From Roseivivax jejudonensis (GTDB lineage: Bacteria; Pseudomonadota; Alphaproteobacteria; Rhodobacterales; Rhodobacteraceae): DNA of 64,000 nucleotides. The position numbers and the translations under genes were made by a program. The notes beneath the pieces were generated by a model, which was not told the origin of the DNA, ran no database searches, and saw only the letters and a list, made by a program, of their open reading frames with translations. Positions 44,301 through 54,312 of this stretch are shown here, in pieces; positions within the stretch are counted from its first letter, which is position 1; each line of letters opens with the position of its first letter. The stretch spans positions 186,001 to 250,000 of the forward strand of contig NZ_FWFK01000006.1 in assembly GCF_900172265.1 (NCBI RefSeq). Direction: 5' to 3'.

Positions 44301-47300
44301 TCAGGCTTTCTCGACGCGGCACAGGGTCGCCTTGGTCTCCTGCATCTGCGTCACGATATCGTATCCGTAGGTCTGGACGGTGTTCGACGCCTCGCCGACG
44401 ACGTAGGGCTTCGCGCCCTCCGGGTAGCGATCGTGGATAGGCTCCCCCATCCACATTCCGGCAAAGTGGAACGGCATGAACACCGTTCCGGGACCGACAC
44501 GGTTGGTGATCAGGGCCTTGACGCGGATGCGGCCCTCGGGCGTCGCGACCCAGACCCAATCACCGCTGCCGATGCCGGCATCGCCGGCGTCTTGCGGGCT
44601 GATCTCCGCGAACATCTGCTGCTGGAACTCGGCCAGCCAGGGATTGGACCGCGTTTCATCGCCGCCGCCCTCGTATTCGACCAGTCGTCCGGAGGTGAGC
44701 GCGAGCGGAAACTCGGTGCTGTAATCCTCCTGCTGAATCGACCGGTAGAGCGAGGGCAGGCGCCAGACGTTCCGATCCTCGAAAGTCTGGTATTCCGGCA
44801 GGAGGTCCCGCCGGTTGGTATAGAGCGGTTCGCGATGGAGCGGCACCTCGTCGGGGAAGGTCCAGACGACGGCGCGGGCCTTGCCGTTGCCGAACGGAGC
44901 GAGACCGTGAGCGATGGCGACGCGCTGCACCCCGCCTGACAGGTCGGTCTTCCAGTTCACGCGCGCGATCTTCTCCGACAGCGCCATGTCATCCGTGGGG
45001 TCGCCCTGGATGTTCGCGCGCAGATACGCCTCGATCGCGGTGAGCGCGTTGTCCGGATAATTGGGGAAGAAGGAACGCGCATCGTCCGGCTGCAACCGCT
45101 CGCCGCCGTCGGGGGCCGAGTTCTGCCAGGACCCGTCTATCTGGGCCGGGGCGCCGTCTCCGCCGCCCGACCCTCCGGTGCCGCCCGTGCTGCGCACCGC
45201 GTCCTCGAGCGCTGTCATCGCGTCTTGCACGTCCTGATCGGACATCTCGAACATCTCCCAGCGGAAGCGGTCCGATGCCACGGCGACGATCATCAGCTTT
45301 TCGCGGTCGGTCAGTTCGTTCGCCCAGCCGAGCGCTTCGAGCATGTGGACGGTGATCTCGGGATAGCCGTCCTCGATCTCGGAGCCCTCGGTCCAGCTGT
45401 CCTCGGCCAGAAGGTTCTCGCCCTCGTGCTCCACGCCCCAGCGGGCGCGGAAGGGCAGGCCGCCCTCGGCCACGGATTTGGACACGTCGTAAAGCAGCGG
45501 CGTGCCCGGGTGCCCTTGTTCGGGGCGGCCCCAGGATGGCCAGGGCAGGCAGTAATAGTCGCCGTCGACGTCGCCGCCCTTGCCGAGCAGGGTGATGGAA
45601 TCGAAGCGGTCCTGCTGTTCCATGTGCGTCTTCAGCCGCTCCGGACTTGGTCCCGTATAGCCGATGGTCCAGGTGCCGCGGTTGATCTCGCGCAGCGTGT
45701 CCTCGGGGCTGGGAAGATTGTTCTCGACGCCGATGTGTTTCCACATCTGGTCCGCGAAACCGAGCCGCTCGGAAAAGCGGTAAAGGATCTCGGTATCGGC
45801 CTTTGCCTCGAAGACCGGGTCGATGACCTTCTCGCGCCACTGGATCGAGCGGTTCGAGCTGGTCACGGACCCAGCCATCTCCATCGTCGTGCCGGACGGC
45901 AGGAGGTACATGCCGTCCTGCAGGTCGGCCTCGATGGCGGTCTGGGTCGGGTAGGGGTCGACCACGACGACGAGGTCGGCGGCCTTCCAGGCCGCCTGCC
46001 GGTCCGGCCCGCGTGTCTGGCTGTTGGACGCGTGACCCCAGAAGAACACCGCCTTGAGCGGCACCGGCTGTTGCAGCGCCTCGCCCTCTTCGAGCACGCC
46101 GTCGGCCCAGCGGCTGACGGGGATGCCGGGCGCTTCCATCATCTCCTTCGACGCGAAGCGTCCGCGCATCCAGTCGTAGTCGATGTCCCAGACCCGACCC
46201 CAGTGCTTCCACGCGCCCTCCTTGAGCCCGTAATAGGCGGGCAGGGTGTCGCACGAGACGCCCAAATCGGTCGCGCCTTGCACGTTGTCGTGGCCGCGGA
46301 AGATGTTCGCGCCGCCGCCCGACTGGCCGATGTTCCCGAGGATCAGCTGCAGGACCGATGCAGCGCGCGTCTTGTTGTTGCCGATGGTCGACTGCGTCAG
46401 ACCCATGCACCAGATGAGCGTGCCCGGCCGGTTCTCGGCCAGCGTGCGTGCGACGCGGCGAAGCTGTTCGGGCGGGATCCCCGACACCCGCTCGACCTCC
46501 TCCTCGGTCCAGCGGGACGCCTCCTCGCGGATCTTGTCGATGCCGTAGACGCGCTGCCGAAGGAAGCCCTCGTCTTCCCAGCCGTTGTCGAAAATGATCT
46601 TGGCCAGACCCCACATGAAGCCGACGTCCGCGCCGGGGCGGATGCGGACGAACTCGTCCGCGTGCGCGGCCGTGCGCGTGAAGCGCGGGTCGACCACGAT
46701 GAGCGGGGCGCCGTTCTCCTTGCCGTTCAGCACGTGCAGCATGGAGACGGGGTGCGCCTCCGCCGGATTGCCGCCGATGATGATGATCGACTTCGACTTG
46801 CGGATGTCGTTGTAGGAATTGGTCATCGCGCCGTAGCCGAAGCTGTTGGCGACGCCCGCAACGGTGGTTGAGTGGCAGATGCGGGCCTGGTGGTCGACGT
46901 TGTTGGTGCCCCACAGCGCCGCGAACTTGCGGAACAGGTAGGCCATCTCGTTCGAGAATTTGGCGGATCCCAGCCATTCCACCGCGTCGGGACCGTGCTC
47001 TTCGCGGATGCGCATGAGCTCGGCACCGATTTCCTCGATCGCCTCGTCCCACAAAATACGCACCCATTCGCCGTTCTCGCGCTTCATCGGATACTTCAGC
47101 CGACGTTCGCCAAGCGCGATCTCGCGCGTCGCGGCGCCCTTGGCGCAGTGCGTGCCCTGATTGATCGGGCTCTCGAAGACCGGCTCCTGCCCCGTCCACA
47201 CGCCGTCCTTGACCTCGGCCCAGATGGAGCAGCCGACCGAACAGAACGGGCAGACCGTCTTGTGACGCGCGGTCTGCATGGCCGCGGCGCGGGGAGCATC

Positions 47301-47465
47301 TTCCTGGGCCTGGGCGACGAGCCCGCCTGCGCCGCCGACGGCGCTCAGCCCACCGATGGTCAGGCCGGACCGTTTGAGGAAGCTGCGGCGGTCGAGCCCG
47401 GCGCGATCGTCGGCGGCGGCAAAAGCCGGACGGGCTGGACGGGGCGCTGTTCGGCGTTTGAGCAA
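44301..47465 (-). CDS. Formate dehydrogenase catalytic subunit (alpha, Mo/W-bisMGD)
   Basis: A 1,054-residue periplasmic formate dehydrogenase. A Tat signal (DRRSFLKRSGLT, about 25-36) is followed by the [4Fe-4S] motif CPFCSVGCSIW...HCAKG. The active-site ligand is Cys in ARICHSTTV, so this is a Cys and not a selenocysteine enzyme. Molybdopterin-binding segments such as GGNPAEAHPVS, GHDNVQGATDLG and VWVATPEGRIRVKAL follow. It oxidises formate to CO2. The start is TTG at 47465, chosen for the gggagg ribosome binding site and the position of the Tat signal. It is the second gene of the operon. Confidence 0.88.
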   Translation of the reverse strand: MLKRRTAPRPARPAFAAADDRAGLDRRSFLKRSGLTIGGLSAVGGAGGLVAQAQEDAPRAAAMQTARHKTVCPFCSVGCSIWAEVKDGVWTGQEPVFESPINQGTHCAKGAATREIALGERRLKYPMKRENGEWVRILWDEAIEEIGAELMRIREEHGPDAVEWLGSAKFSNEMAYLFRKFAALWGTNNVDHQARICHSTTVAGVANSFGYGAMTNSYNDIRKSKSIIIIGGNPAEAHPVSMLHVLNGKENGAPLIVVDPRFTRTAAHADEFVRIRPGADVGFMWGLAKIIFDNGWEDEGFLRQRVYGIDKIREEASRWTEEEVERVSGIPPEQLRRVARTLAENRPGTLIWCMGLTQSTIGNNKTRAASVLQLILGNIGQSGGGANIFRGHDNVQGATDLGVSCDTLPAYYGLKEGAWKHWGRVWDIDYDWMRGRFASKEMMEAPGIPVSRWADGVLEEGEALQQPVPLKAVFFWGHASNSQTRGPDRQAAWKAADLVVVVDPYPTQTAIEADLQDGMYLLPSGTTMEMAGSVTSSNRSIQWREKVIDPVFEAKADTEILYRFSERLGFADQMWKHIGVENNLPSPEDTLREINRGTWTIGYTGPSPERLKTHMEQQDRFDSITLLGKGGDVDGDYYCLPWPSWGRPEQGHPGTPLLYDVSKSVAEGGLPFRARWGVEHEGENLLAEDSWTEGSEIEDGYPEITVHMLEALGWANELTDREKLMIVAVASDRFRWEMFEMSDQDVQDAMTALEDAVRSTGGTGGSGGGDGAPAQIDGSWQNSAPDGGERLQPDDARSFFPNYPDNALTAIEAYLRANIQGDPTDDMALSEKIARVNWKTDLSGGVQRVAIAHGLAPFGNGKARAVVWTFPDEVPLHREPLYTNRRDLLPEYQTFEDRNVWRLPSLYRSIQQEDYSTEFPLALTSGRLVEYEGGGDETRSNPWLAEFQQQMFAEISPQDAGDAGIGSGDWVWVATPEGRIRVKALITNRVGPGTVFMPFHFAGMWMGEPIHDRYPEGAKPYVVGEASNTVQTYGYDIVTQMQETKATLCRVEKA

Positions 47466-47484
47466 GCTGGCCTCCCTCGCGGCT

Positions 47485-47679
47485 TCAGGTGCGGGCGAGC
47501 GCGTAATACGTCCGGACGTGATCGGTATCGCGCATCACGGGGTCGTGGCGCGGTCGTCCGTCCGGGCGCAGCGCGTCGGGCTTGGTTTCGTGCGCGGCAG
47601 CGACAGCCGGTGCGACCGTGGCTGGCAGGACCGCGAGGCCGCTCAGGACGGAGCGGCGCGACGGGGCATCGGACGACAT
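47485..47679 (-). CDS. Formate dehydrogenase region Tat-signal protein
   Basis: A 64-residue protein with a Tat-like N-terminus (SRRSVLSGLAVLPATVAP) and a short mature part that is rich in Asp/His/Arg. This is the small twin-arginine protein routinely found just upstream of membrane formate dehydrogenase genes; its exact role is not known, but an assembly role is generally assumed. It lies 19 bases before the alpha subunit, has ggagg upstream, and opens the operon. Confidence 0.75.
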   Translation of the reverse strand: MSSDAPSRRSVLSGLAVLPATVAPAVAAAHETKPDALRPDGRPRHDPVMRDTDHVRTYYALART

Positions 47680-47828
47680 CGGAACCTCCGCGTCAGATGT
47701 GATGGAGCCACTGAAAGTTCCGCATCGCCGATATGTTCCAGAAAAATTTGCGAATGCTCATATCGCAACCGCGCGCCGGCGGCGGTGTGCCTGCACCGGC
47801 TTTACGGCTGGCACCTCGGCGGTTCCCG

Positions 47829-47853
47829 GGAACAACCCGCCGGCCCGCCTGTT
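47829..47853 (+). promoter_or_regulatory. EcfG-type promoter for the PaoABC operon
   Basis: GGAAC (47829-47833) and GTT (47851-47853) are 17 bases apart, 43 bases upstream of the ATG at 47897. Confidence 0.65.
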
Positions 47854-47896
47854 TCCGCCTCTAGCAAGCCAGACGTCGCACGCGATCGGAGACACC

Positions 47897-48406
47897 ATGA
47901 AATTCAGCTTCACAGTCAACCGGCGGTCCCGATCGCTGGACCTCGACCCGCGCGTGTCGCTTCTCGACGCGCTGCGCGATCATCTCGGCCTGACCGGAAC
48001 CAAGAAAGGGTGCGACCACGGGCAATGCGGCGCCTGCACGGTGCTGGTCAACGGACGGCGTATCAATTCGTGCCTGAGCCTCGCCGTCGCGCACGAAGGC
48101 GACGAGGTCACCACTGTCGAGGGTCTGTCCAACGGCACGCTGTCGCCGCTCCAGGCCGCGTTCGTAGAGCATGACGGCTTTCAGTGCGGCTTCTGCACCC
48201 CCGGACAGCTCTGCTCCGCGACCGGCATGCTGGGCGAGATCGAAGCCGGCTGGCCCAGTCATATCAGCGCATCGCTCGACGGCGAATACGAGCTTTCGCA
48301 GGATGAACTCTCCGAGCGCATGAGCGGCAACCTCTGCCGGTGTTCCTGCTACCCCGGCATCAATGCCGCGATCCGCCAGGCGGCCGAGACGGAGCGGGAC
48401 ACATGA
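47897..48406 (+). CDS. paoA: Aldehyde oxidoreductase [2Fe-2S] subunit (PaoA-like)
   Basis: A 169-residue iron-sulfur subunit of the xanthine oxidase family. A plant-type [2Fe-2S] site is in CDHGQCGAC plus a later Cys (NSC), and the second helical [2Fe-2S] site is in CGFCTPGQ and CRCSCYPG. It passes electrons from the molybdenum subunit toward FAD. Unlike E. coli PaoA, no Tat signal is seen before MKFSFTVN, so the complex may stay in the cytoplasm. It overlaps the FAD subunit by ATGA and has an EcfG-type promoter upstream. Confidence 0.85.
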   Translation: MKFSFTVNRRSRSLDLDPRVSLLDALRDHLGLTGTKKGCDHGQCGACTVLVNGRRINSCLSLAVAHEGDEVTTVEGLSNGTLSPLQAAFVEHDGFQCGFCTPGQLCSATGMLGEIEAGWPSHISASLDGEYELSQDELSERMSGNLCRCSCYPGINAAIRQAAETERDT

Positions 48407-49377
48407 GACCTTTCGATTACATCCGCGCCGAGGATCCTGCCGCGGCCCGCAGCGCCGCCGCCGGATCGAACGCGGCATTTCTGTCCGGCGGCACCAATCT
48501 TCTGGACCTCATGAAGCTCGAGGTGATGGCGCCCGACACGGTGGTCGACATCTCCCGCCTCGGGCTCGATGCGATCGAGGACGACGGAGACGGCCTTCGG
48601 ATCGGCGCAACCGCAACGAACAGCGACCTCGCGGCCGACATGCGTGTGCGCAAGCACTGGCCGGTGCTGTCCCGTGCCCTGCTGGCCGGTGCGAGCGGTC
48701 AGTTGCGCAACAAGGCGACCACCGGCGGCAACCTGCTCCAGCGCACGCGGTGCCCGTATTTCTACGACACCGATACGCCCTGCAACAAGCGCACGCCCGG
48801 CGAGGGCTGCTCCGCCATCGGTGGCGAGACCCGGAACCACGCGATCCTCGGGACCTCGGATCACTGCATCGCGCTTCACCCGAGCGACATGGCCGTGGCG
48901 TTGCGCGCGCTCGACACGACGGTCGAGGTCGAAGCGGCCGACGGCACGTCCAAGAGCTACGAGATGGACGATTTCTACCGTCTGCCGGGCGACACGCCCC
49001 ACCGCGAGACCGTGTTGGAGGCGGGCGACCTCATCACCGGCGTGCGGCTGCCGGCGCCCAAGGGCGACCGACAGATCTATCGCAAGGTGCGCGATCGGGC
49101 ATCCTACGCCTTTGCGCTGGTGTCGGTCGCGGCGGTGATCCGTATGGAAAACGGCCGCATTGCGCATGCGGCGTTGGCGTTTGGCGGGCTCGGCACGAAG
49201 CCGTGGCGCGATCCGGATTTCGACACTCTGCTGACCGGCGAGGCGCCGTCACGCGCGCTGTTCGACGAGGCCGCCGATGTCCTGCTGGGCCGAGCGGTGT
49301 CCCACGGCGGCGATGATTTCAAGATACCGATGGCGCGCCGCGTGTTGCGGGCCGTGCTCGAGGAGGCAACCCAATGA
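48403..49377 (+). CDS. paoB: Aldehyde oxidoreductase FAD/[4Fe-4S] subunit (PaoB-like)
   Basis: A 324-residue FAD subunit. FAD binding: FLSGGTNLLDLMK and the KATTGGNLLQRTRCPYF region. Between these and the C-terminal half lies an insertion with four Cys (RCPYF, PCNKR, GCSAI, HCIAL), which in E. coli PaoB holds an extra [4Fe-4S] cluster; this places the enzyme in the PaoABC branch rather than with ordinary xanthine dehydrogenases. It is coupled to both neighbours by ATGA. Confidence 0.85.
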   Translation: MRPFDYIRAEDPAAARSAAAGSNAAFLSGGTNLLDLMKLEVMAPDTVVDISRLGLDAIEDDGDGLRIGATATNSDLAADMRVRKHWPVLSRALLAGASGQLRNKATTGGNLLQRTRCPYFYDTDTPCNKRTPGEGCSAIGGETRNHAILGTSDHCIALHPSDMAVALRALDTTVEVEAADGTSKSYEMDDFYRLPGDTPHRETVLEAGDLITGVRLPAPKGDRQIYRKVRDRASYAFALVSVAAVIRMENGRIAHAALAFGGLGTKPWRDPDFDTLLTGEAPSRALFDEAADVLLGRAVSHGGDDFKIPMARRVLRAVLEEATQ

Positions 49378-51548
49378 CGCTAGACCTGAAGGTGGACGGA
49401 CAGAGCGAGGATCGCGCCGAAACCTATGCGCAGGGCATCCTCGGCACGCCGGAGGACCGTCCGGACGGGCATGCGAAGGTGTCGGGTGCGGCGACCTATG
49501 CGGCCGACGACCTGCCCGAGGGATGCGTCTTCGGCATGCTCGTGCGAGCGCCGGGACACGGCGGCGTGACCGTCCTGAACGAGGATGAGGTGCGCGGCAC
49601 CGCCGGGGTGCTGGCGGTGATCCGCGACCCGCGGATGATCCGGAACGCCGCGCAGGGCACCGCCAATGCCGCGCCGGTCCAGGGCGTCGACCAGGCCGAC
49701 TACATCGGTCAGCCGGTGGCGCTGGTCGTGGCGGAAACGGCCGAAGCGGCGCAGCACGCCGCCCAGAGCCTGAGATTGCGCACCGATGGCGAGGCGGGGC
49801 CCGTCAATCCGGACGACGTCGAGGCCGAGGGCGAGCCTGACACGATGGGCGATCTCGACGCGGCAATGGCTGACGCCGCGCATGCTCTCGACGTCGTCTA
49901 CACCACGCCCAGCATGACGAGCGCGCCGATGGAGCCGCATGCCGCCGTCGCCTGGTGGGAGGGTGACCGTCTCACCGTCCGCTCGGCGTTGCAGATGCTC
50001 AAGTACAACCGGAACGAACTGGCCGACAGCCTCGGGATCGATCCCGAACACGTCCGCCTGCTGGCGCCGTTCGTCGGCGGCGGATTCGGCTCGAAGCTCG
50101 GCATTTCGGCCGATGCGGTTGCGGCCGCCATCGCCGCGCAGGAGCTGGGCCGTCCCGTCCGGGTCGTGCAGCACCGCCGGCAGGTGTTCGAGACGGTCAC
50201 GCGCCGGTCGGAGACGCGTCAGCGCATCCGCCTCGCCGCGGACGACCGGGGCCGGCTGACCGGGATCGGGCATGAATCGCTCGTGTCGAACCTGCCCGAC
50301 GAAGCGTTTTCCGAACCGGTGTCGCAGGCGACGTATTTCGCCTATGCCGGGGCCCATCGCGTGATCGGCGAGCGGCTCGCCCGGCTCAACCGGCCCGCCA
50401 GCGGGTCGGTCCGCGCGCCGGGCGAGGCGGTCGGCGTCACGACGTTCGAATGCGCGATGGACGAGCTTGCCAGCGAGGTCGGGATCGACCCGGTCGAACT
50501 GCGCCTGCGCAATATCCCTGACAAGGATCCGCACAGCGGCCTCCCGTTCTCGTCGCACACGCTCGCGCGTTCGCTGAACGAGGGCGCCGCGCGGTTCGGC
50601 TGGGCGGATCGCCCGTCTTCGCCCCGGGCGCGCCGCGAGGGCGAATGGTGGATCGGCACCGGCATGGCGGCGGCCTTCCGCGTCAACATGATGTTGGAGG
50701 CGGAAGCCCGCATCACGCTGACGCCCGACGGCGCGGTGGTCGAGACCGACATGACCGATATCGGCACGGGCACCTACGCCATCCTGACGCAGATCGCCGG
50801 CGAGGCACTGGGGCTGCCCGTCGACCGCGTCGATGTGCGGCTCGGCGACACGACATATCCGCCGGGCTCCGGCTCGGGCGGATCCTTCGGCGCGGCCACC
50901 ACCGGCAATGCCGTATGGCTCGCCGCGCAGGAAATCCGGCAGGCGATCGCGCAGCGGATGAATTGCGCCGAGAGCGACCTGACGCTGAAGGACGGCACCG
51001 CGATCTGCGGCAACACCAGCCGCGCGGTGGTCGAGCTTCTGGACGGCGCATCGCTGGAGGGGCATGGCCACGTCACGGGCGGCAAGGCGTTCCAGGACGT
51101 GCGTCAGTCGACGTTCGGCGCGCATTTCGCCGAGGTCGCGGTCAGTGACGTGACCGGCGAGGTGCGGGTGCGGCGCATGCACGGCACCTTCGGAGCCGGG
51201 CGCATCCTGAACGAGAAGACCGCCCGGTCGCAATGTCACGGCGGCATGACCTGGGGCATCGGCATGGCGCTGACCGAAAACATGGTCCACGACCGCCGCG
51301 ACGGGCACATCGTCAACCGCGACTTCGCCGAATACCATATGGCCGTGAACGCCGACGTGCCGCCCCTCGACGTGCACTTCCTCGACGAGCGCGACCCCTG
51401 GGCCGGGCCGTTGCAGGCCAAGGGGATCGGCGAGCTCGGCATCTGCGGTGCGGGCGCGGCGGTGATCAACGCGATCCACCACGCCTGCGGCGTACGCGTT
51501 CGCGATCTCCCGGCGACGCCGGACCGGGTGCTCGCGGGTCTCGAATAG
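49374..51548 (+). CDS. paoC: Aldehyde oxidoreductase molybdenum subunit (PaoC-like)
   Basis: A 724-residue molybdopterin cytosine dinucleotide subunit. It has the AFVGGGFGSK Mo-site motif, SVRAPGEAVG, GSGSGGSFGAATTGNA and the C-terminal AKGIGELGICG with the catalytic Glu of the family. It oxidises aldehydes, often aromatic, to acids, a detoxification role. No dedicated chaperone gene (PaoD) follows; the next gene is convergent. Stress-type promoter control suits a detoxification enzyme. Confidence 0.87.
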   Translation: MTLDLKVDGQSEDRAETYAQGILGTPEDRPDGHAKVSGAATYAADDLPEGCVFGMLVRAPGHGGVTVLNEDEVRGTAGVLAVIRDPRMIRNAAQGTANAAPVQGVDQADYIGQPVALVVAETAEAAQHAAQSLRLRTDGEAGPVNPDDVEAEGEPDTMGDLDAAMADAAHALDVVYTTPSMTSAPMEPHAAVAWWEGDRLTVRSALQMLKYNRNELADSLGIDPEHVRLLAPFVGGGFGSKLGISADAVAAAIAAQELGRPVRVVQHRRQVFETVTRRSETRQRIRLAADDRGRLTGIGHESLVSNLPDEAFSEPVSQATYFAYAGAHRVIGERLARLNRPASGSVRAPGEAVGVTTFECAMDELASEVGIDPVELRLRNIPDKDPHSGLPFSSHTLARSLNEGAARFGWADRPSSPRARREGEWWIGTGMAAAFRVNMMLEAEARITLTPDGAVVETDMTDIGTGTYAILTQIAGEALGLPVDRVDVRLGDTTYPPGSGSGGSFGAATTGNAVWLAAQEIRQAIAQRMNCAESDLTLKDGTAICGNTSRAVVELLDGASLEGHGHVTGGKAFQDVRQSTFGAHFAEVAVSDVTGEVRVRRMHGTFGAGRILNEKTARSQCHGGMTWGIGMALTENMVHDRRDGHIVNRDFAEYHMAVNADVPPLDVHFLDERDPWAGPLQAKGIGELGICGAGAAVINAIHHACGVRVRDLPATPDRVLAGLE

Positions 51549-51686
51549 CCGCACCGCGCGGAGGACGCGGCCGACCGGCAGCGCCCTGTCGGCCCTCGCG
51601 CACGGGGTGCGCGGGGTGCTCATGGTTCGGCTGACCCGCGTCGCGCCCGCCGGCGCGGGCACCGGCCGTCGGTTCCGAAATGCGTT

Positions 51687-52007
51687 TCAGTCCCCTGTCC
51701 GGGCCTCGAAGCCTGCCGGAATATGCGCCCGGGTGAGTTCATCGGTGAAGGTGAGGCCGAACAGGACGGCGAGAAAGCACACCGCGACGCCGGCGAAAAT
51801 GGCGCTGACCGCATCCATCTTGCGGACCTCCATGAAGGCGATCGCGACGAAGCCGGCAGTGATCACGGCCACCCCGAGCGGGACGACGGACGCTGCGAGG
51901 CCGTCGAGCAACAGCGCAGCGGCAATGGAACAGGCGGCCAAGAGCAGCATGGCGACGAACGCGCCGACGGCGCGTCCGGCGAGCCTGAAAGTCGTGCGCC
52001 GGGCCAT
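51687..52007 (-). CDS. ctaF: Cytochrome c oxidase subunit IV (CtaF-like)
   Basis: A 106-residue membrane protein with three helices and the pattern AIAFMEVRKMDAVSA, typical of prokaryotic cytochrome oxidase subunit IV. It stabilises the oxidase core. It is the last gene of the 12-gene respiratory operon and overlaps the subunit III stop by one base (TGATG). Confidence 0.75.
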   Translation of the reverse strand: MARRTTFRLAGRAVGAFVAMLLLAACSIAAALLLDGLAASVVPLGVAVITAGFVAIAFMEVRKMDAVSAIFAGVAVCFLAVLFGLTFTDELTRAHIPAGFEARTGD

Positions 52008-52633
52008 CAACGCCCCACGAGGTAGAGAAGCGGAAAGAGGAATATCCAGACGACGTCCACGAGGTTCCAGTAGAGACCGACGACGTGCAGGTGCGCCGTC
52101 TCGCGCCATGCGATGCGGTCGGAACGGACGGCGTGCACGGTCCACGCGATGATGCCGAGGCCGATCGCCATGTGCAGCCCGTGGAGGCCCGTCATCGCCC
52201 AGTAGAAGGAAAAGAACATCTCCGCTCCCGGCACGTCCACCGGAAAGTCGGGATGGCCCGGGATCAGGTGGTGGCGGATATCCTCGTAATACTCGACCCC
52301 CTTCACGGCGAGGAACGCGGTGCCGAGCGCCAGCGTCGCGATCAGGCCGGTGACCGTCGCCCGCTGCAGCCCCTCGCGACCGACCCAGACGGTGAAGGCC
52401 ATCGTGGCGCTCGAGGCCAGAAGCAGCGCGGTGTTGACGATGCCGAGCGTCAGGTTGGTCTCGGCCATCGCCGCCCCGTAGCCCTCGGGCAGGCGCAGGC
52501 GGTAGACGGCGTATCCAAGGAACAGCCCGCCGAAGAAGATCACTTCGGACGCGAGAAAGATCCAGATGCCCGCCTCCTCGGCGCTGCGCTGCTTGCCGAT
52601 GTCGTGGAACGGTTCGTGCAGGGCCTCGGGCAT
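52007..52633 (-). CDS. coxC: Cytochrome c oxidase subunit III
   Basis: A 208-residue subunit with five membrane helices, the short form seen in caa3-type oxidases. Conserved features: GIWIFLASEVIFFGGLFLGY near the N-terminus, FYWAMTGLHGLHMAIGL, and the C-terminal YWNLVDVVWIFLFPLLYL. The start overlaps the subunit I stop by one base. Confidence 0.88.
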   Translation of the reverse strand: MPEALHEPFHDIGKQRSAEEAGIWIFLASEVIFFGGLFLGYAVYRLRLPEGYGAAMAETNLTLGIVNTALLLASSATMAFTVWVGREGLQRATVTGLIATLALGTAFLAVKGVEYYEDIRHHLIPGHPDFPVDVPGAEMFFSFYWAMTGLHGLHMAIGLGIIAWTVHAVRSDRIAWRETAHLHVVGLYWNLVDVVWIFLFPLLYLVGR

Positions 52634-54312
52634 CAGCGGGTCTCCGTGTCCGAGCGGTTGGGGAAGTCGAGGTCGCCCTCGCGCGCGCTCGGTTCCTCGT
52701 CGGAGCGGTGGTAGTCGTAGGGCTCTCGCGTCACGACCGGCAGCGGCCCGAAATTCTCGCGCGGGGGCGGCGAGGCGGTCTGCCATTCGAGTCCGCGGGC
52801 CTGCCACGGATTGTCGCCCGCCCGGCGCCCGCGATAGACCGACAGGCCGAGATAGACGAAGGGCATCAGGTAGGCGACCGCGAGGATCACCGCGCCGGCC
52901 GAGGACAGCACGTTCCACATCTCGAACTCGTCGGGATAGGAATGATAGCGTCGTGGCATCCCCATGTAGCCGAGGATGAACTGCGGGAAGAAGGTGAAGT
53001 TGAAGCCGAGGAACATCAACAGGGCCGCGAGCCGGGCCCAGAGCTCGGAATACATCCGTCCGGTGATCTTGGGCCACCAGAAGTGCAGGCCGGCGAAGAA
53101 CGCCGACACCATGCCGCCGACCATGATGTAGTGGAAATGCGCGGTCACGAAGTAGGTGTCGTGCATGTGCACGTCGATTGGCACCGACGCGAGGAAGAGA
53201 CCGGTGAGCCCGCCGAGCGTGAACAGCCCGATGAATCCCAGCGCGTAGAGCATCGAGGCCTCGAAGGTGATGTGCCCGCCATAGAGCGTCGCCGACCAGT
53301 TGAAGACCTTGATCGCCGAGGGGATGGCGATGAGGAAGGATAGCAGCGAGAAGATCAGGCTCGCATAGGCCGACTGGCCCGACACGAACATGTGGTGCCC
53401 CCACACGAAGAAGCCGAAGAGCGCGATCCCGAGGATCGCGAAGACCATCGCCTCGTAGCCGAAGACCTTCCGGCGCGAGAAGCAGGTCAGCACCTCGGTC
53501 ACCACGCCGAAGCCCGGGAGGATCATGATGTAGACCGCCGGGTGGGAGTAGAACCAGAAGATGTGCTGGAAGAGGATCGGATCGCCGCCCTGCGCCGGGT
53601 CGAAGAGCCCGAGCGCGAACACCCGCTCCATCACCACCATGGCCAGAGCGACGGCGAGCGCCGGTGTGGCCAGAACGATCACCATGGAGGTGGCGTAGAG
53701 CGCCCAGACGAACAGCGGCAGGCGCATCCACGTCAGTCCTTCGCAGCGCTGCGTGTGCACCGTCACAATGAAGTTCAGCCCGGTCGCGATGGTCGAAAAG
53801 CCGGCGATGAAGACGCCGAGCGCGGCAAGCGTGACGTAGGAGTTGGAGTAGAGCGAGGAATAGGGGGTGTAGAACGTCCAGCCGGTATCGACCCCGCCGA
53901 GCAGCAGCGCCGCGAGTGCCAGAAGCCCGCCGACGAGGTTGATGTACCAGCTTAGCAGATTGAGCTTCGGGAACGCCATGTCACGCGCGCCGATGGCGAG
54001 CGGCAGAAGGAAGTTGCCGAGCGTCGACGGCACCGCCGGCACCAGGAAGAACCAGACCATGATCACGCCGTGCAGCGTGAAGAGCCGGTTGTAGGTATCC
54101 GCGGTCACGAGGTCGCCGGGGGGCGTGGCCAGTTCGAGCCGGATGAAGGTTGCCGCGGCACCGCCGATCAGGAAGAAGAACAGAAGCGTCACGAGGTAGA
54201 GGATGCCGATGCGCTTGTGATCGGTGGTCAGGAGCCACGAGCGCACGGTATGGCCCGCGCCCAGGTAGTCGGGCTCCTGCGCGATGTAGCCCTCGGCGTC
54301 GGTGCTGCTCAT
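52633..54312 (-). CDS. coxA: Cytochrome c oxidase subunit I (A2-type, caa3)
   Basis: A 559-residue heme-copper oxidase core with 12 helices. The CuB/tyrosine site reads [16 protein letters not shown], so helix VI has YSHPxVY in place of the glutamate-bearing GHPEVY; this is the mark of A2-type enzymes. WGHHMF and the heme pair VTAHFHYIM are present. It reduces O2 to water and pumps protons. The start overlaps the subunit II stop by 4 bases. Confidence 0.92.
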   Translation of the reverse strand: MSSTDAEGYIAQEPDYLGAGHTVRSWLLTTDHKRIGILYLVTLLFFFLIGGAAATFIRLELATPPGDLVTADTYNRLFTLHGVIMVWFFLVPAVPSTLGNFLLPLAIGARDMAFPKLNLLSWYINLVGGLLALAALLLGGVDTGWTFYTPYSSLYSNSYVTLAALGVFIAGFSTIATGLNFIVTVHTQRCEGLTWMRLPLFVWALYATSMVIVLATPALAVALAMVVMERVFALGLFDPAQGGDPILFQHIFWFYSHPAVYIMILPGFGVVTEVLTCFSRRKVFGYEAMVFAILGIALFGFFVWGHHMFVSGQSAYASLIFSLLSFLIAIPSAIKVFNWSATLYGGHITFEASMLYALGFIGLFTLGGLTGLFLASVPIDVHMHDTYFVTAHFHYIMVGGMVSAFFAGLHFWWPKITGRMYSELWARLAALLMFLGFNFTFFPQFILGYMGMPRRYHSYPDEFEMWNVLSSAGAVILAVAYLMPFVYLGLSVYRGRRAGDNPWQARGLEWQTASPPPRENFGPLPVVTREPYDYHRSDEEPSAREGDLDFPNRSDTETR

